Positions 1-6,423 of a DNA stretch of 11,279 nt are shown one piece after another (position 1 is the stretch's first letter; every line of letters starts with the position of its first letter). The notes under the pieces are model-generated. The model had not been told where the DNA came from. It worked only from the letters and a program-made list of their open reading frames with translations, and ran no database searches. Source of the stretch: an uncultured Clostridia bacterium (GTDB lineage Bacteria > Bacillota > Clostridia > Oscillospirales > Ruminococcaceae); assembly GCA_947427325.1 (NCBI GenBank), contig CANEHP010000061.1, positions 1 through 11,279 of the forward strand. Reading direction: 5' to 3'. Position numbers and translations under genes: made by a program.

Positions 1-959
1 AAAAAGCCGACAATGCCGCCCCCTATTGACATAAGAAGATATTTTGTTATGTAAAGCCCCCTTATTTTGCGGTTTTTAAGCCCTATCGCCTTCATAACGC
101 CGATTTCCCTGTATTCCTCGGCAATGGTAAAGCCTATTGAAAAGCGCAGCACCACAAATGATACGATAATCAGGCATACGCTTAATATAAGCACCACAAA
201 GGCGACTATCATTTCCATAACATAAGTGGTTTTAATCAGGCTTCGTCCGCCGCTGAACGCTATTCCCGGAATATCGGATATTGCCGAAGACAGCTCTTTT
301 GCATCGTCTGTTTCAACATAAGCGATCTCGCCCCGATAATGGGCGTTTATCGTTTCATCCGCCAAAAATTTTTCATAATCCTTTTTATTAAGAAGAAAAC
401 GGGTATTTCCCATAAGATCCGAACCGAAAACCGCGTCCTTTGCCCTGCCCGCAATTTTTAAGTCTGTCTGAACATTGCCCAGCTTTACCCGAATATAATC
501 TCCCTCTTTAAAGCCGTTACTCCGAATAAATTTGCCGCAGATGACAACCTCCCCTTCTCCGATATCGGCAACGGGCTGATTGTCCTCGTCAAAAAAATTC
601 ATCTTCGCATCCTCTTTCGCCTGAAAAAGAGATGTATTTTTCATTTCAACCTTTGTACCGTCGACTTTTGTTATGCTGTCCTGTGAGCCGAAGATACAGC
701 CTTCGATTTTATAGCTTTTGGCACTTTCCGCATTGTCAAGCACGGAGGCAATATTCCCGCCGACGCTGCCGCCCATTGTGATAATTAAGCAGTCGCCTAT
801 CTCCGCCTTGTCAAGATAATAATCCGTACCGTTTATAACGGTAATCACATTGTTAAATCCGCTTGAAACGAACGTAACGGCAAGGATAATGAACAAAAGC
901 AGGACAACGTTCATTGTTCTCTTTCGCTTAAGGTCCTTTTTAAGAATGTTTAGGTACAA
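1..959 (-). CDS. FtsX/MacB-like ABC transporter permease, N-terminal part (runs off the left edge)
   Basis: Reading the minus strand from a TTG at 959-957 gives 319 open codons with no stop, so the C-terminus lies outside the window. The start is chosen because AAAGGGG lies 7 nt upstream and the protein then begins MYLNILKKDLKRKRTMNVVL, the usual N-terminus of clostridial FtsX-type permeases. An in-frame ATG at codon 16 would cut into the first membrane segment. Visible parts are a membrane helix at about residues 17-36, a large extracytoplasmic domain at about 40-245, a second helix at about 247-276, and then the FtsX signature EEYREIGVMKAIGLKNRKI at about 281-299. The family acts with a MacB/LolD-type ATPase to move or extract substrates, or in mechanotransmission or peptide resistance. 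No cognate ATPase is visible; it would have to lie beyond the left edge. The substrate cannot be inferred. Confidence 0.88.
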   Translation of the reverse strand, partial: MYLNILKKDLKRKRTMNVVLLLFIILAVTFVSSGFNNVITVINGTDYYLDKAEIGDCLIITMGGSVGGNIASVLDNAESAKSYKIEGCIFGSQDSITKVDGTKVEMKNTSLFQAKEDAKMNFFDEDNQPVADIGEGEVVICGKFIRSNGFKEGDYIRVKLGNVQTDLKIAGRAKDAVFGSDLMGNTRFLLNKKDYEKFLADETINAHYRGEIAYVETDDAKELSSAISDIPGIAFSGGRSLIKTTYVMEMIVAFVVLILSVCLIIVSFVVLRFSIGFTIAEEYREIGVMKAIGLKNRKIRGLYITKYLLMSIGGGIVGF

Positions 960-1032
960 TTTTATTCCCCTTTCCCCTGTCAATTATAAACCGTAAACTG
1001 TAAACTTTCATTTTTTACAGCTCCCTAAAATC

Positions 1033-1041
1033 AGTATAACA
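1033..1041 (-). promoter_or_regulatory. possible extended -10 promoter for the FtsX-like gene
   Basis: On the minus strand positions 1041-1033 read TGTTATACT, which fits an extended -10 (TGnTATAAT-like). It would start transcription near 1026, about 67 nt before the TTG codon. No good -35 lies 17 bp upstream, so this rests on the -10 alone. A 13-nt AT palindrome (ATTATT-A-AATAAT, 1047-1059) lies in the spacer and could be an operator or chance. Apart from these, I see nothing definite between 960 and 1135. Confidence 0.35.
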
Positions 1042-1135
1042 CGGCAATTATTAAATAATCCTTAAATTTGATTTGGGACAACTTTCAATGTACACGGTGC
1101 AGAATAAAATAATAGTGGAATAATACAAATTATCA

Positions 1136-1299
1136 ATCATACGACAGACAAAGTCTATTGTATGATGCCGCCCTTCAGGCGGCTGTCAAAATCAAAGATT
1201 TTGACATAATTAGTATTGAACTGACTTTCTTGGCGGTTTCACCGCCAACGCCGTGCATAGCATGGCGAATCATACTGTAGACAAAGTCTACAGTATGAT
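1136..1299. repeat. array of six abutting hairpins upstream of the metal ABC operon
   Basis: Six inverted repeats follow one another almost without gaps. H1 is 1136-1166: 14-bp arms with one G.T and one mismatch, loop AAA. H2 is 1167-1183: GCCGCC/GGCGGC, loop CTTCA. H3 is 1184-1206: TGTCAAAATC/GATTTTGACA, loop AAA. A 23-nt spacer follows at 1207-1229. H4 is 1230-1248: TTGGCGGT/ACCGCCAA, loop TTC. H5 is 1249-1267: CGCCGTGC/GCATGGCG with one G.T, loop ATA. H6 is 1269-1299: perfect 14-bp arms beginning ATCATACTGTAGAC, loop AAA. H1 and H6 are near-copies of each other and bracket the array. It ends 46 bp before troA, so a promoter to its left would place it in the troA leader RNA. It could be a non-autonomous mobile repeat, a structured leader, or a DNA cruciform site. 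I do not recognise a named family. Confidence 0.85.
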
Positions 1300-1345
1300 A
1301 AAGAAACAGTATAAACCGATTAAACGAAAGGAAGATTGACATATA

Positions 1346-2293
1346 ATGAAGCTTTTAAAAAAACGGCTGCCCTGCCTTGCGGTTATGGCGGCGGTTTTGC
1401 TGGCTCTTGCCGCCTGTCATGAAGAGAAAACAGACAGATCCGACAAATTAACCGTTGTAACCACTACGACAATGCTCTGTGATCTTGCCGGGCAGATAGG
1501 CGGCGATCTGATAGAGGTACGGGGACTTATGGGCAGCGGCGTTGACCCTCACCAATACCGTGCAAGCGCAGGAGATATTTCAAAAATGCAGAACGCCGAT
1601 GCGGTAATTTACAGCGGACTGCATTTAGAGGGAAAAATGGGCGATGTGCTTGCCTCCTTGGAAAAAAACGGAAGCTCGGGAAATGCGAATAAAAAAGTAA
1701 TCTGCGCCGCCCGGGGATTAAAGGAAAGCGAAATAATCTACAACGACGGCGTACCCGACCCCCATATATGGTTTGACGTGCATTTATGGAGCTTAGCGGC
1801 GGAAGAGGTTGCAAAAGGACTTGCAGAAGCAGACCCCGAAAACGAAGCTGACTATAAAAATAATTTGGAGCAATATAAAAGGCAGCTTGCAGAGTTAGAC
1901 AGCTATATAAGAACAAAAACCGAGGAAATACCGCAAAGTCAAAGGGTGCTTATTACCGCCCACGACGCTTTCGGCTATTTCGGCAGAGCCTACGGCTATG
2001 AGGTCAGGGGACTTCAGGGCATAAGCACCGCCGCAGAAGCGGGAACGGCGGATGTAAGCAGGCTGGCGGATTTTATTGCGGACAATAAAATAAAGGCGGT
2101 TTTTGTGGAATCAAGCCTTCCCGTAAAAAATATCCAAGCCCTAATGGAGGCGGTTAGGTCAAGGGGCTTTGAAACCTCGCTGGGCGGCTCGCTGTACAGC
2201 GATTCCACAGGGGACGCCGAAACGGGTACGGATACCTATATCGGCGCATTTAAGCATAATGCGGACGTTATCGTCCAAGCCTTAAAGCCCTGA
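1346..2293 (+). CDS. troA: TroA/MntA-like metal-binding lipoprotein of an ABC importer
   Basis: This is a cluster A-I (ZinT/TroA/PsaA-type) substrate-binding protein of 315 aa, a usual family length. The signal peptide ends in a lipobox, LALAAC, with the lipidated Cys at residue 24, so the protein should sit on the outer face of the cytoplasmic membrane. Likely metal ligands are His69 (VDPHQY), His140 (DPHIWFD), His206 (TAHDAF) and Asp286 (LYSDS). A His at the third position matches the TroA pattern (His3Asp) rather than PsaA (His2GluAsp), so the metal could be Mn, Zn or Fe. There is no long His-rich loop of the kind seen in many ZnuA proteins. AAAGGAAG lies 11 nt before the ATG. It is the first gene of a four-gene operon and directly follows the hairpin array. 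Confidence 0.93.
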   Translation: MKLLKKRLPCLAVMAAVLLALAACHEEKTDRSDKLTVVTTTTMLCDLAGQIGGDLIEVRGLMGSGVDPHQYRASAGDISKMQNADAVIYSGLHLEGKMGDVLASLEKNGSSGNANKKVICAARGLKESEIIYNDGVPDPHIWFDVHLWSLAAEEVAKGLAEADPENEADYKNNLEQYKRQLAELDSYIRTKTEEIPQSQRVLITAHDAFGYFGRAYGYEVRGLQGISTAAEAGTADVSRLADFIADNKIKAVFVESSLPVKNIQALMEAVRSRGFETSLGGSLYSDSTGDAETGTDTYIGAFKHNADVIVQALKP

Positions 2294-2337
2294 TTTTTAA
2301 AAATCAAACACTACAAAATTTGAAAGGAAAATTTATA

Positions 2338-3072
2338 ATGAGCAATACGGAAAATGCGGTAGAAGTCAGCCGGCTTACCGTTGCATACAACTCAAAGCCC
2401 GTTTTGGATAATGTGGATTTAGAGCTGCCCAGAGGTATGCTTACGGCGGTAATGGGACCTAACGGAGCGGGAAAAACCACTCTTATAAAGGCAATGCTGG
2501 GGCTTATCCCAAGGGTGGAGGGGCAGATAAGCTTTCCGAGAATCGACGGAAAAAAGCCCTGTATCGGCTATGTTCCGCAAAGCGAAAGCATAGACCGGGA
2601 TTTTCCCGTTTCAGTGCTTGACGTGGTTACAATGGGCTGCTACGGAAGAATAGGCTGGGTAAAAAGACCCACAAGAGACGACAGGGACTTCGCTATGGCG
2701 ATGCTGAAAAAAACGGGTATGGAGGAATTTGCAAAAAGGCAGATCAGCCAGCTTTCGGGAGGACAGCAGCAGAGAACCTTTATAGCACGGGCGCTTGCTC
2801 AAAGGGCAGACGTGTACCTTATGGACGAACCCTTTAAGGGAGTGGATTCGGATACGGAAAAATCCATAATCGCTCTTTTAAAGGAGCTGCGCTCGGAGGG
2901 AAAAACGGTGGTGGCGGTACACCACGATTTGTCAACGGTAAGCGATTATTTCGATTGGGTGACCCTTATAAATATGAAGGTGGTAGCCAACGGAGAGGTT
3001 AAAAAGGTGTTTACCGACGAAAACCTTAACCTTACATACCGCAGAGTGGGAAAGGCAGGTGCAGCGCTGTGA
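2338..3072 (+). CDS. troB: metal ABC transporter ATP-binding protein (TroB/MntB/ZnuC-like)
   Basis: This 244-aa ATPase of the metal importer has all standard ABC motifs: Walker A GPNGAGKTT (residues 40-48), Q-loop Gln81, signature LSGGQ (139-143), Walker B VYLMDEP (159-165) and the switch His196 in AVHHD. The PQSESIDRDFPVSVLDVV segment after the Q-loop is typical of Mn/Zn/Fe importers of this class. I place the start at the ATG at 2338, which has AAAGGA 9 nt upstream. A TTG at 2320 is in frame but would put the ribosome binding site inside the coding region. The gene begins 44 bp after troA ends. Its stop overlaps the next start by 4 bp, implying translational coupling to the permease. Confidence 0.95.
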   Translation: MSNTENAVEVSRLTVAYNSKPVLDNVDLELPRGMLTAVMGPNGAGKTTLIKAMLGLIPRVEGQISFPRIDGKKPCIGYVPQSESIDRDFPVSVLDVVTMGCYGRIGWVKRPTRDDRDFAMAMLKKTGMEEFAKRQISQLSGGQQQRTFIARALAQRADVYLMDEPFKGVDSDTEKSIIALLKELRSEGKTVVAVHHDLSTVSDYFDWVTLINMKVVANGEVKKVFTDENLNLTYRRVGKAGAAL

Positions 3073-3977
3073 ATATTCTATACGACCACACCTTTCTCAC
3101 GGTGGCGGCAGGCTCGGCGGCTCTGGGCATGATAAGCGGCGTTATAGGCAGCTTTGCGGTTTTAAGAAAACAAAGTCTTTTGGGGGACGGAGTGAGCCAT
3201 GCGGCATTGCCGGGAGTTGCCGCCGCATTCCTTATAACGGGAGTTAAAAGCAGCGGTATTCTGCTCGTGGGCGCACTGATTTCGGGGCTTTTGGCTGCGC
3301 TTTTGATCTCGGTTATTGTAAAATACTCCAAGGTTAAATTTGACGCCGCCTTAGCCGCCGTTATGTCGGGATTTTTCGGCTTGGGCACCGTGCTTTTGAC
3401 CTGCGCCCAAAAGCTGCCCAATGCGGCGCAGTCGGGGCTTTCCACCTTTATTTACGGTCAGGCAAGCGCAATGCTAACAAGCGACATTGTTTTAATAAGC
3501 GTATTATCGGCGGTTCTGCTTACCCTTACGCTGCTTTTTTGGAAGGAATTTAAGCTGTTTTGCTTTGACAGGGATTTTTCGGTGCAGTCGGGCTTTTCGG
3601 AGAAAAAACTAAGCCTGCTGCTGTCCTTTATGACGGTGATAACCGTAATTTTAGGCATACAAACGGTAGGCGTTGTGCTGATGAGCGCAATGCTGATCAT
3701 TCCCGCAGCCGCCGCAAGGCAGTGGAGCGACAGACTTTATTCAAATATAATATTGGCGGCATTTTTCGGCGGCTTTTCGGGAGTTTTCGGCGCTTTGACA
3801 AGCGGCTTGGGAGACGGCGTCCCCACAGGCCCCGCCATAGTGATAACCGCCTCGGCAATAGCCCTGCTGAGCCTTTTGTTTGCCCCGAAAAGAGGAATCG
3901 TAAACAGAATTTTGCAAAGAAAAATAAGCCGTTTAAGGCTTACCGTAACTTTTAAGGGGGGAAACGAAAAGCAATGA
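3069..3977 (+). CDS. troC: metal ABC transporter permease 1 (ABC-3 family, TroC-like)
   Basis: This is an integral membrane subunit of 302 aa with about eight hydrophobic segments. Family hallmarks include the N-terminal LRKQSLLGDGVSHAALPGVA segment (about residues 32-51) and the late VGVVLMSAMLIIPAAAARQW segment, both typical of ABC-3 permeases for Mn/Zn/Fe. The start is GTG at 3069, overlapping the troB stop as GTGA, which suggests translational coupling. The C-terminal tail is basic (ILQRKISRLRLTVTFKGG) and probably cytoplasmic. The gene ends in a 4-bp overlap with the second permease, so the channel is probably a heterodimer of the two. Confidence 0.93.
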   Translation: MNILYDHTFLTVAAGSAALGMISGVIGSFAVLRKQSLLGDGVSHAALPGVAAAFLITGVKSSGILLVGALISGLLAALLISVIVKYSKVKFDAALAAVMSGFFGLGTVLLTCAQKLPNAAQSGLSTFIYGQASAMLTSDIVLISVLSAVLLTLTLLFWKEFKLFCFDRDFSVQSGFSEKKLSLLLSFMTVITVILGIQTVGVVLMSAMLIIPAAAARQWSDRLYSNIILAAFFGGFSGVFGALTSGLGDGVPTGPAIVITASAIALLSLLFAPKRGIVNRILQRKISRLRLTVTFKGGNEKQ

Positions 3978-4852
3978 GCGCAGAAATCGAAATACAAATT
4001 ATCGCAGTGCTTACCGCCGCCTCCTGCGCCATTCCGGGGGTCTTTCTGGTGTTGAGAAAAATGAGTATGGTAAGCGACAGTATCACTCACACCATACTTT
4101 TGGGAATAGTGCTTGCATTTTTTATTGTAAACGACCTGTCCTCCCCCTTTCTGCTGATAGGGGCGGCGGTTATGGGACCTGTTACGGTGTGGCTTACGGA
4201 AACACTCACCAAAACAAGGCTTTTATCCGAGGACAGCGCAACGGGAATGGTATTTCCCTTATTATTTTCCATAGCCGTAATACTTATCACCAAATATGCG
4301 GGAACTGCCCATTTGGATACGGATTCGGTGCTTTTGGGCGAGCTTGCCTTTGCGCCCTTTGACAGACTGATGATAAACGGTGCGGACATGGGGGCTAAGG
4401 GAATTTATGTAAGCGGCGTACTGCTTTTGATAAATATTGTTTTTACGGCGGTGTTTTACAAGGAGCTGCTTATAGTTTCCTTTGACCCTGTTTTGGCGGC
4501 GGTTATGGGCTTTTCGCCCGCAATTCTCCATTATTCGTTAATGACAACGGCTTCCCTTACCGCTGTTGGAGCTTTTGAGGCGGTAGGATCGGTGTTGGTT
4601 ACGGCGTTTATGATAGCGCCTGCCGCCGCCGCTTACCTGCTTACGGATAATCTGAAAAAAATGCTTGTTATTGCGGTGGGTATCGGCGGTATAAGCGGAA
4701 TTTTAGGTTATCGGACGGCCGTTTTCTTCCAGGTGTCCATTGCGGGATCAATGGCCTGCTGGTGCGGCATTTTCTTTTTGGGAGCTTTTATGTACAGCTG
4801 CGGAGTGAGGAAAATCAATAAATTCAGATTAAAAACGAAGATGCAGCCTTAA
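3974..4852 (+). CDS. troD: metal ABC transporter permease 2 (ABC-3 family, TroD-like)
   Basis: This second membrane subunit has 292 aa. It has the ABC-3 pattern near the N-terminus (VFLVLRKMSMVSDSITHTIL, about residues 23-42) and the matching late segment FEAVGSVLVTAFMIAPAAAA. It is paralogous to the preceding permease but clearly diverged. The ATG overlaps the previous stop as ATGA (3974-3977). A second permease gene is typical of TroABCD/MntABCD operons; ZnuABC systems usually have one. No DtxR/MntR/Fur-type regulator follows, although such a gene often accompanies this operon. The last gene is followed by a convergent intergenic region rich in hairpins. Confidence 0.92.
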   Translation: MSAEIEIQIIAVLTAASCAIPGVFLVLRKMSMVSDSITHTILLGIVLAFFIVNDLSSPFLLIGAAVMGPVTVWLTETLTKTRLLSEDSATGMVFPLLFSIAVILITKYAGTAHLDTDSVLLGELAFAPFDRLMINGADMGAKGIYVSGVLLLINIVFTAVFYKELLIVSFDPVLAAVMGFSPAILHYSLMTTASLTAVGAFEAVGSVLVTAFMIAPAAAAYLLTDNLKKMLVIAVGIGGISGILGYRTAVFFQVSIAGSMACWCGIFFLGAFMYSCGVRKINKFRLKTKMQP

Positions 4853-4889
4853 CAGCAGGCGCATTTCGGCACAGCTGCCCCGATAGCAT

Positions 4890-5053
4890 GAATTTCAAAA
4901 AGTGTCGGAATTTTCAAGGAAAATTCCTACCGGTTCGCAAAATGGTGCGAAGTGAAGCGCTTCACGGACGAAGCATTGTCTGCCCAAAGCGTTGACAGGA
5001 CATCAACGCCCAAAGCAGACGGTAGGAGCGTCATTTTGCGATTTTTGAAGTTC
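4890..5053. repeat. composite palindromic element between convergent genes
   Basis: A 164-bp block is bracketed by 12-bp inverted arms (4890-4901, GAATTTCAAAAA, against 5042-5053, one G.T). Inside are a 9-bp hairpin GGAATTTTC/GAAAATTCC (4907-4927, loop AAG), a 6-bp hairpin TTCGCA/TGCGAA (4934-4951), a perfect 14-bp palindrome GTGAAGCGCTTCAC (4952-4965), and a nested stem GTCTGC/GCAGAC (4978-4983 with 5015-5020) enclosing GCGTTGA/TCAACGC (4989-4995 with 5003-5009). Two long-range pairings, CCTACCG/CGGTAGG (4926-4932 with 5020-5026) and CGCAAAATG/CATTTTGCG (4936-4944 with 5032-5040), cross each other. They would be either alternative folds or a pseudoknot. GCCCAAAGC occurs twice, at 4982 and 5008. 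It may be a mobile repeat that also ends transcription from both sides. Confidence 0.75.
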
Positions 5054-5065
5054 TTTTAAAATCAG

Positions 5066-5180
5066 TAAATTACCGCTCGGTTCGGTTTTCTGAGCGAAAA
5101 ATAAATCACCGCCAAGTTTCTTGAGCGAACAATAAATCACCGCCGGGTTTCTTGAGAGAAAAATAAATCATCACCAACCT
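5066..5180. repeat. degenerate 31-bp tandem repeat
   Basis: Units start with TAAAT at 5066 (36 bp), 5102 (31 bp), 5133 (31 bp) and a partial one at 5164. The pattern is TAAATCACCGCC, then a variable GGTTTCTT-like stretch, then GAGCGAA and an A-run. Units two and three are nearly identical; the outer ones are more diverged. The units directly abut with no unique spacers, so this is not a CRISPR array. It lies just right of the composite palindromic element and downstream of the minus-strand TetR gene. Confidence 0.7.
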
Positions 5181-5192
5181 TATCGAAAGCAC

Positions 5193-5260
5193 AAAAAGAC
5201 TGTTTTTTTACACCCCCAACAAAGTTCTCACCCCGTAACTCCAAAAAAACAAAGACAGTC
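5193..5260 (-). terminator. possible terminator of the TetR-family gene
   Basis: Reading the minus strand just past the TetR stop, GACTGT (5260-5255) can pair with ACAGTC (5203-5198), followed by TTTTT (5197-5193). A run of seven T (5249-5243) and of seven A (5209-5203) may lengthen the stem. The enclosed loop is long, so the call is weak. Confidence 0.35.
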
Positions 5261-5268
5261 CAAAAACA

Positions 5269-5838
5269 TCAGCCCCCAACCCCCGAATAAACCATCTCAA
5301 CGATCTCCGTCAAAAACAAATCTCTTTCAAGCTTGTTATCAAGATGATAGCCCAAAACGTCATAGGACTTATCCCCCGTCAAAAACGCAGATTCCATTAC
5401 GGAGGTAAGTATAAAAGCCATAATCCGCTTTTTATCGCCGCTTATGCCTGTCATAGCCAGCTTTAAACCGCTTTGAACCGCTCCGGTGTTGCTTTTTATT
5501 TTGTAATCCTTCATATCGCTTAAAATAAAGGTCCTTGCTATCGCCTTATTGTTAAAGAAAAAGTCAAAGACCTTCTGCGCCCTGTGAAGCACCCTTTCCT
5601 GCTCGGCGGCATTTTCGCCCGTTTCGTCATCGGAATAAAAGCAAAAAAGTATCTTGTTGGCTATCCTCTGAACGCATACCTCAATAAGCTTATCCTTGCT
5701 TTTAAAATGGTAGTTGATAAGTCCGAGAGCAATTCCGCTTTTTTCTGCAATGGCACGGGAGGTCACGGCGGACAAATCGCCGCCGTTCTGCTCGATAAGT
5801 TCGGTTGTGGATTTAATGATGCTTTCCTTGATATCCAT
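5269..5838 (-). CDS. TetR/AcrR-family transcriptional regulator
   Basis: This 189-aa protein is close to the usual TetR length. The N-terminal DNA-binding domain (about residues 1-50) carries the family pattern TSRAIAEKSGIALGLINYHF followed by KSKDKLIEV, which contains the recognition helix and the conserved Tyr-His-Phe after it. The C-terminal ligand-binding part (about 60-189) is helical and not assignable to a subfamily. The ATG at 5838 has AAAGG about 9 nt upstream. It is transcribed toward the metal operon (convergent) and away from the lipoprotein gene (divergent). TetR proteins often repress themselves or a divergent gene, so the lipoprotein gene is a possible target, but this is inference. 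Confidence 0.9.
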   Translation of the reverse strand: MDIKESIIKSTTELIEQNGGDLSAVTSRAIAEKSGIALGLINYHFKSKDKLIEVCVQRIANKILFCFYSDDETGENAAEQERVLHRAQKVFDFFFNNKAIARTFILSDMKDYKIKSNTGAVQSGLKLAMTGISGDKKRIMAFILTSVMESAFLTGDKSYDVLGYHLDNKLERDLFLTEIVEMVYSGVGG

Positions 5839-6160
5839 ATTTTTCCGCCTTTCTTGTTTCTTTATTCCGCTTTATTTTACCCTCTGCGCTTTCCCTTCGC
5901 CCGCAAGAATCTCCTGCGCTTTTATTACGGTTTTTGCGGTTTTTGCGTGTCTGCTTCCGATTTTCGGCAGTGATAAATACATATATATATTTTACCATAT
6001 AATACATTAAGGTTACAATAGTTTAATAAAAATTTTACCAAAATAAGGGAAAATTCAGCAATTATTTACAATATCAGACGGGCAGAACATCACCGGCCTT
6101 TTTCAACCTCCCTAAAACGGGGATTTCTTTTAATAAGCGTATAACGGCAAAATTCAAGAC
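5839..6160. other. intergenic region between divergent genes; no gene seen
   Basis: This holds the minus-strand promoter and a leader of about 144 nt for the TetR gene, including a tandem GCAAAAACC repeat on the minus strand at about 5931-5948. Small open frames on both strands lack ribosome binding sites and family features, and I reject them. An imperfect AT-rich palindrome at 5975-5992 overlaps the predicted TetR start region and could be an operator, though low-complexity sequence could give it by chance. Confidence 0.5.
5989..6018 (-). promoter_or_regulatory. predicted sigma-A promoter of the TetR-family gene
   Basis: On the minus strand TTGTAA (6018-6013) is followed by an 18-bp spacer and TAAAAT (5994-5989), a fair -35/-10 pair. 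Transcription would begin near 5982, leaving a leader of about 144 nt before the ATG at 5838. The nearby alternating AT tract adds competing -10-like sequences. Confidence 0.5.
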
Positions 6161-6189
6161 TTGACAATTTCCCGCAGCAATGATATAAT
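6161..6189 (+). promoter_or_regulatory. consensus sigma-A promoter for the lipoprotein gene
   Basis: TTGACA (6161-6166), a 17-bp spacer and TATAAT (6184-6189) match the sigma-A consensus at every hexamer base. The start would be near 6196. The next 180 bp are mostly the inverted-repeat element at 6216-6377, so the element is predicted to be transcribed as part of the lipoprotein leader. Confidence 0.78.
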
Positions 6190-6215
6190 CTTTTTGAATA
6201 TTGATAAAATAAAGC

Positions 6216-6377
6216 TATTGCTCCCCCAATTAACTCTTGAAGATTTTATGCGTCGAACGGCTGTCGAAAGACAAGGAAGAAAGCCGCAGGAATATGCGCA
6301 TATTTCAAGGGTTTCTGACGAAGTATTTCGGCGGTCGGGCAAGCAGAAAAATTCAAGAGTTAATTGGGGGAGCAATA
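6216..6377. mobile_element. MITE-like element 1 (long perfect inverted repeats, TA-flanked)
   Basis: Left arm 6217-6241 (begins ATTGCTCCCCCAATTAA) is the exact reverse complement of right arm 6352-6376, a perfect 25 bp that becomes 26 with T6216/A6377. If TA (6216-6217 and 6376-6377) is a target duplication, the element is 158 bp with 24-bp ends. That is the size and TA preference expected of a non-autonomous element mobilised by an IS630/Tc1-mariner-type transposase. It encodes no transposase; the open frame across it has no protein character. The interior contains a 14-bp palindrome AATATGCGCATATT (6291-6304). As RNA it would form a very stable 25-bp stem in the leader of the downstream gene. 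Confidence 0.82.
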
Positions 6378-6423
6378 TATTAACCCGAGGGATATTATTC
6401 CCTTATTAAATACGGAGAAATAA

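Noticed and set aside
1336..1347. TTGACA directly followed by TATAAT upstream of troA
   Set aside because: The two hexamer-like words have no 17-bp spacer and overlap the start codon, so they cannot act as a sigma-A promoter.
2320..2337. TTG start giving a six-codon longer ATPase
   Set aside because: It would place the AAAGGA ribosome binding site inside the coding sequence. The ATG at 2338 has correct spacing.
3032..4531. Long minus-strand frames within the permease genes
   Set aside because: They are shadows of two well-supported ABC-3 permeases and show no start signals or domains.
5066..5180. CRISPR array
   Set aside because: Units abut directly with no unique spacers, vary in length, number only three to four, and no cas gene is present.
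5584..6010. Plus-strand frames opposite the TetR gene and its leader
   Set aside because: They are antisense shadows of a clear TetR protein and of its AT-rich leader, with no family features.
6161..6409. 82-codon plus-strand open frame before the lipoprotein gene
   Set aside because: It begins inside the consensus promoter and covers the inverted-repeat element. Its two ends encode parts of the same palindrome, and no ribosome binding site precedes it.
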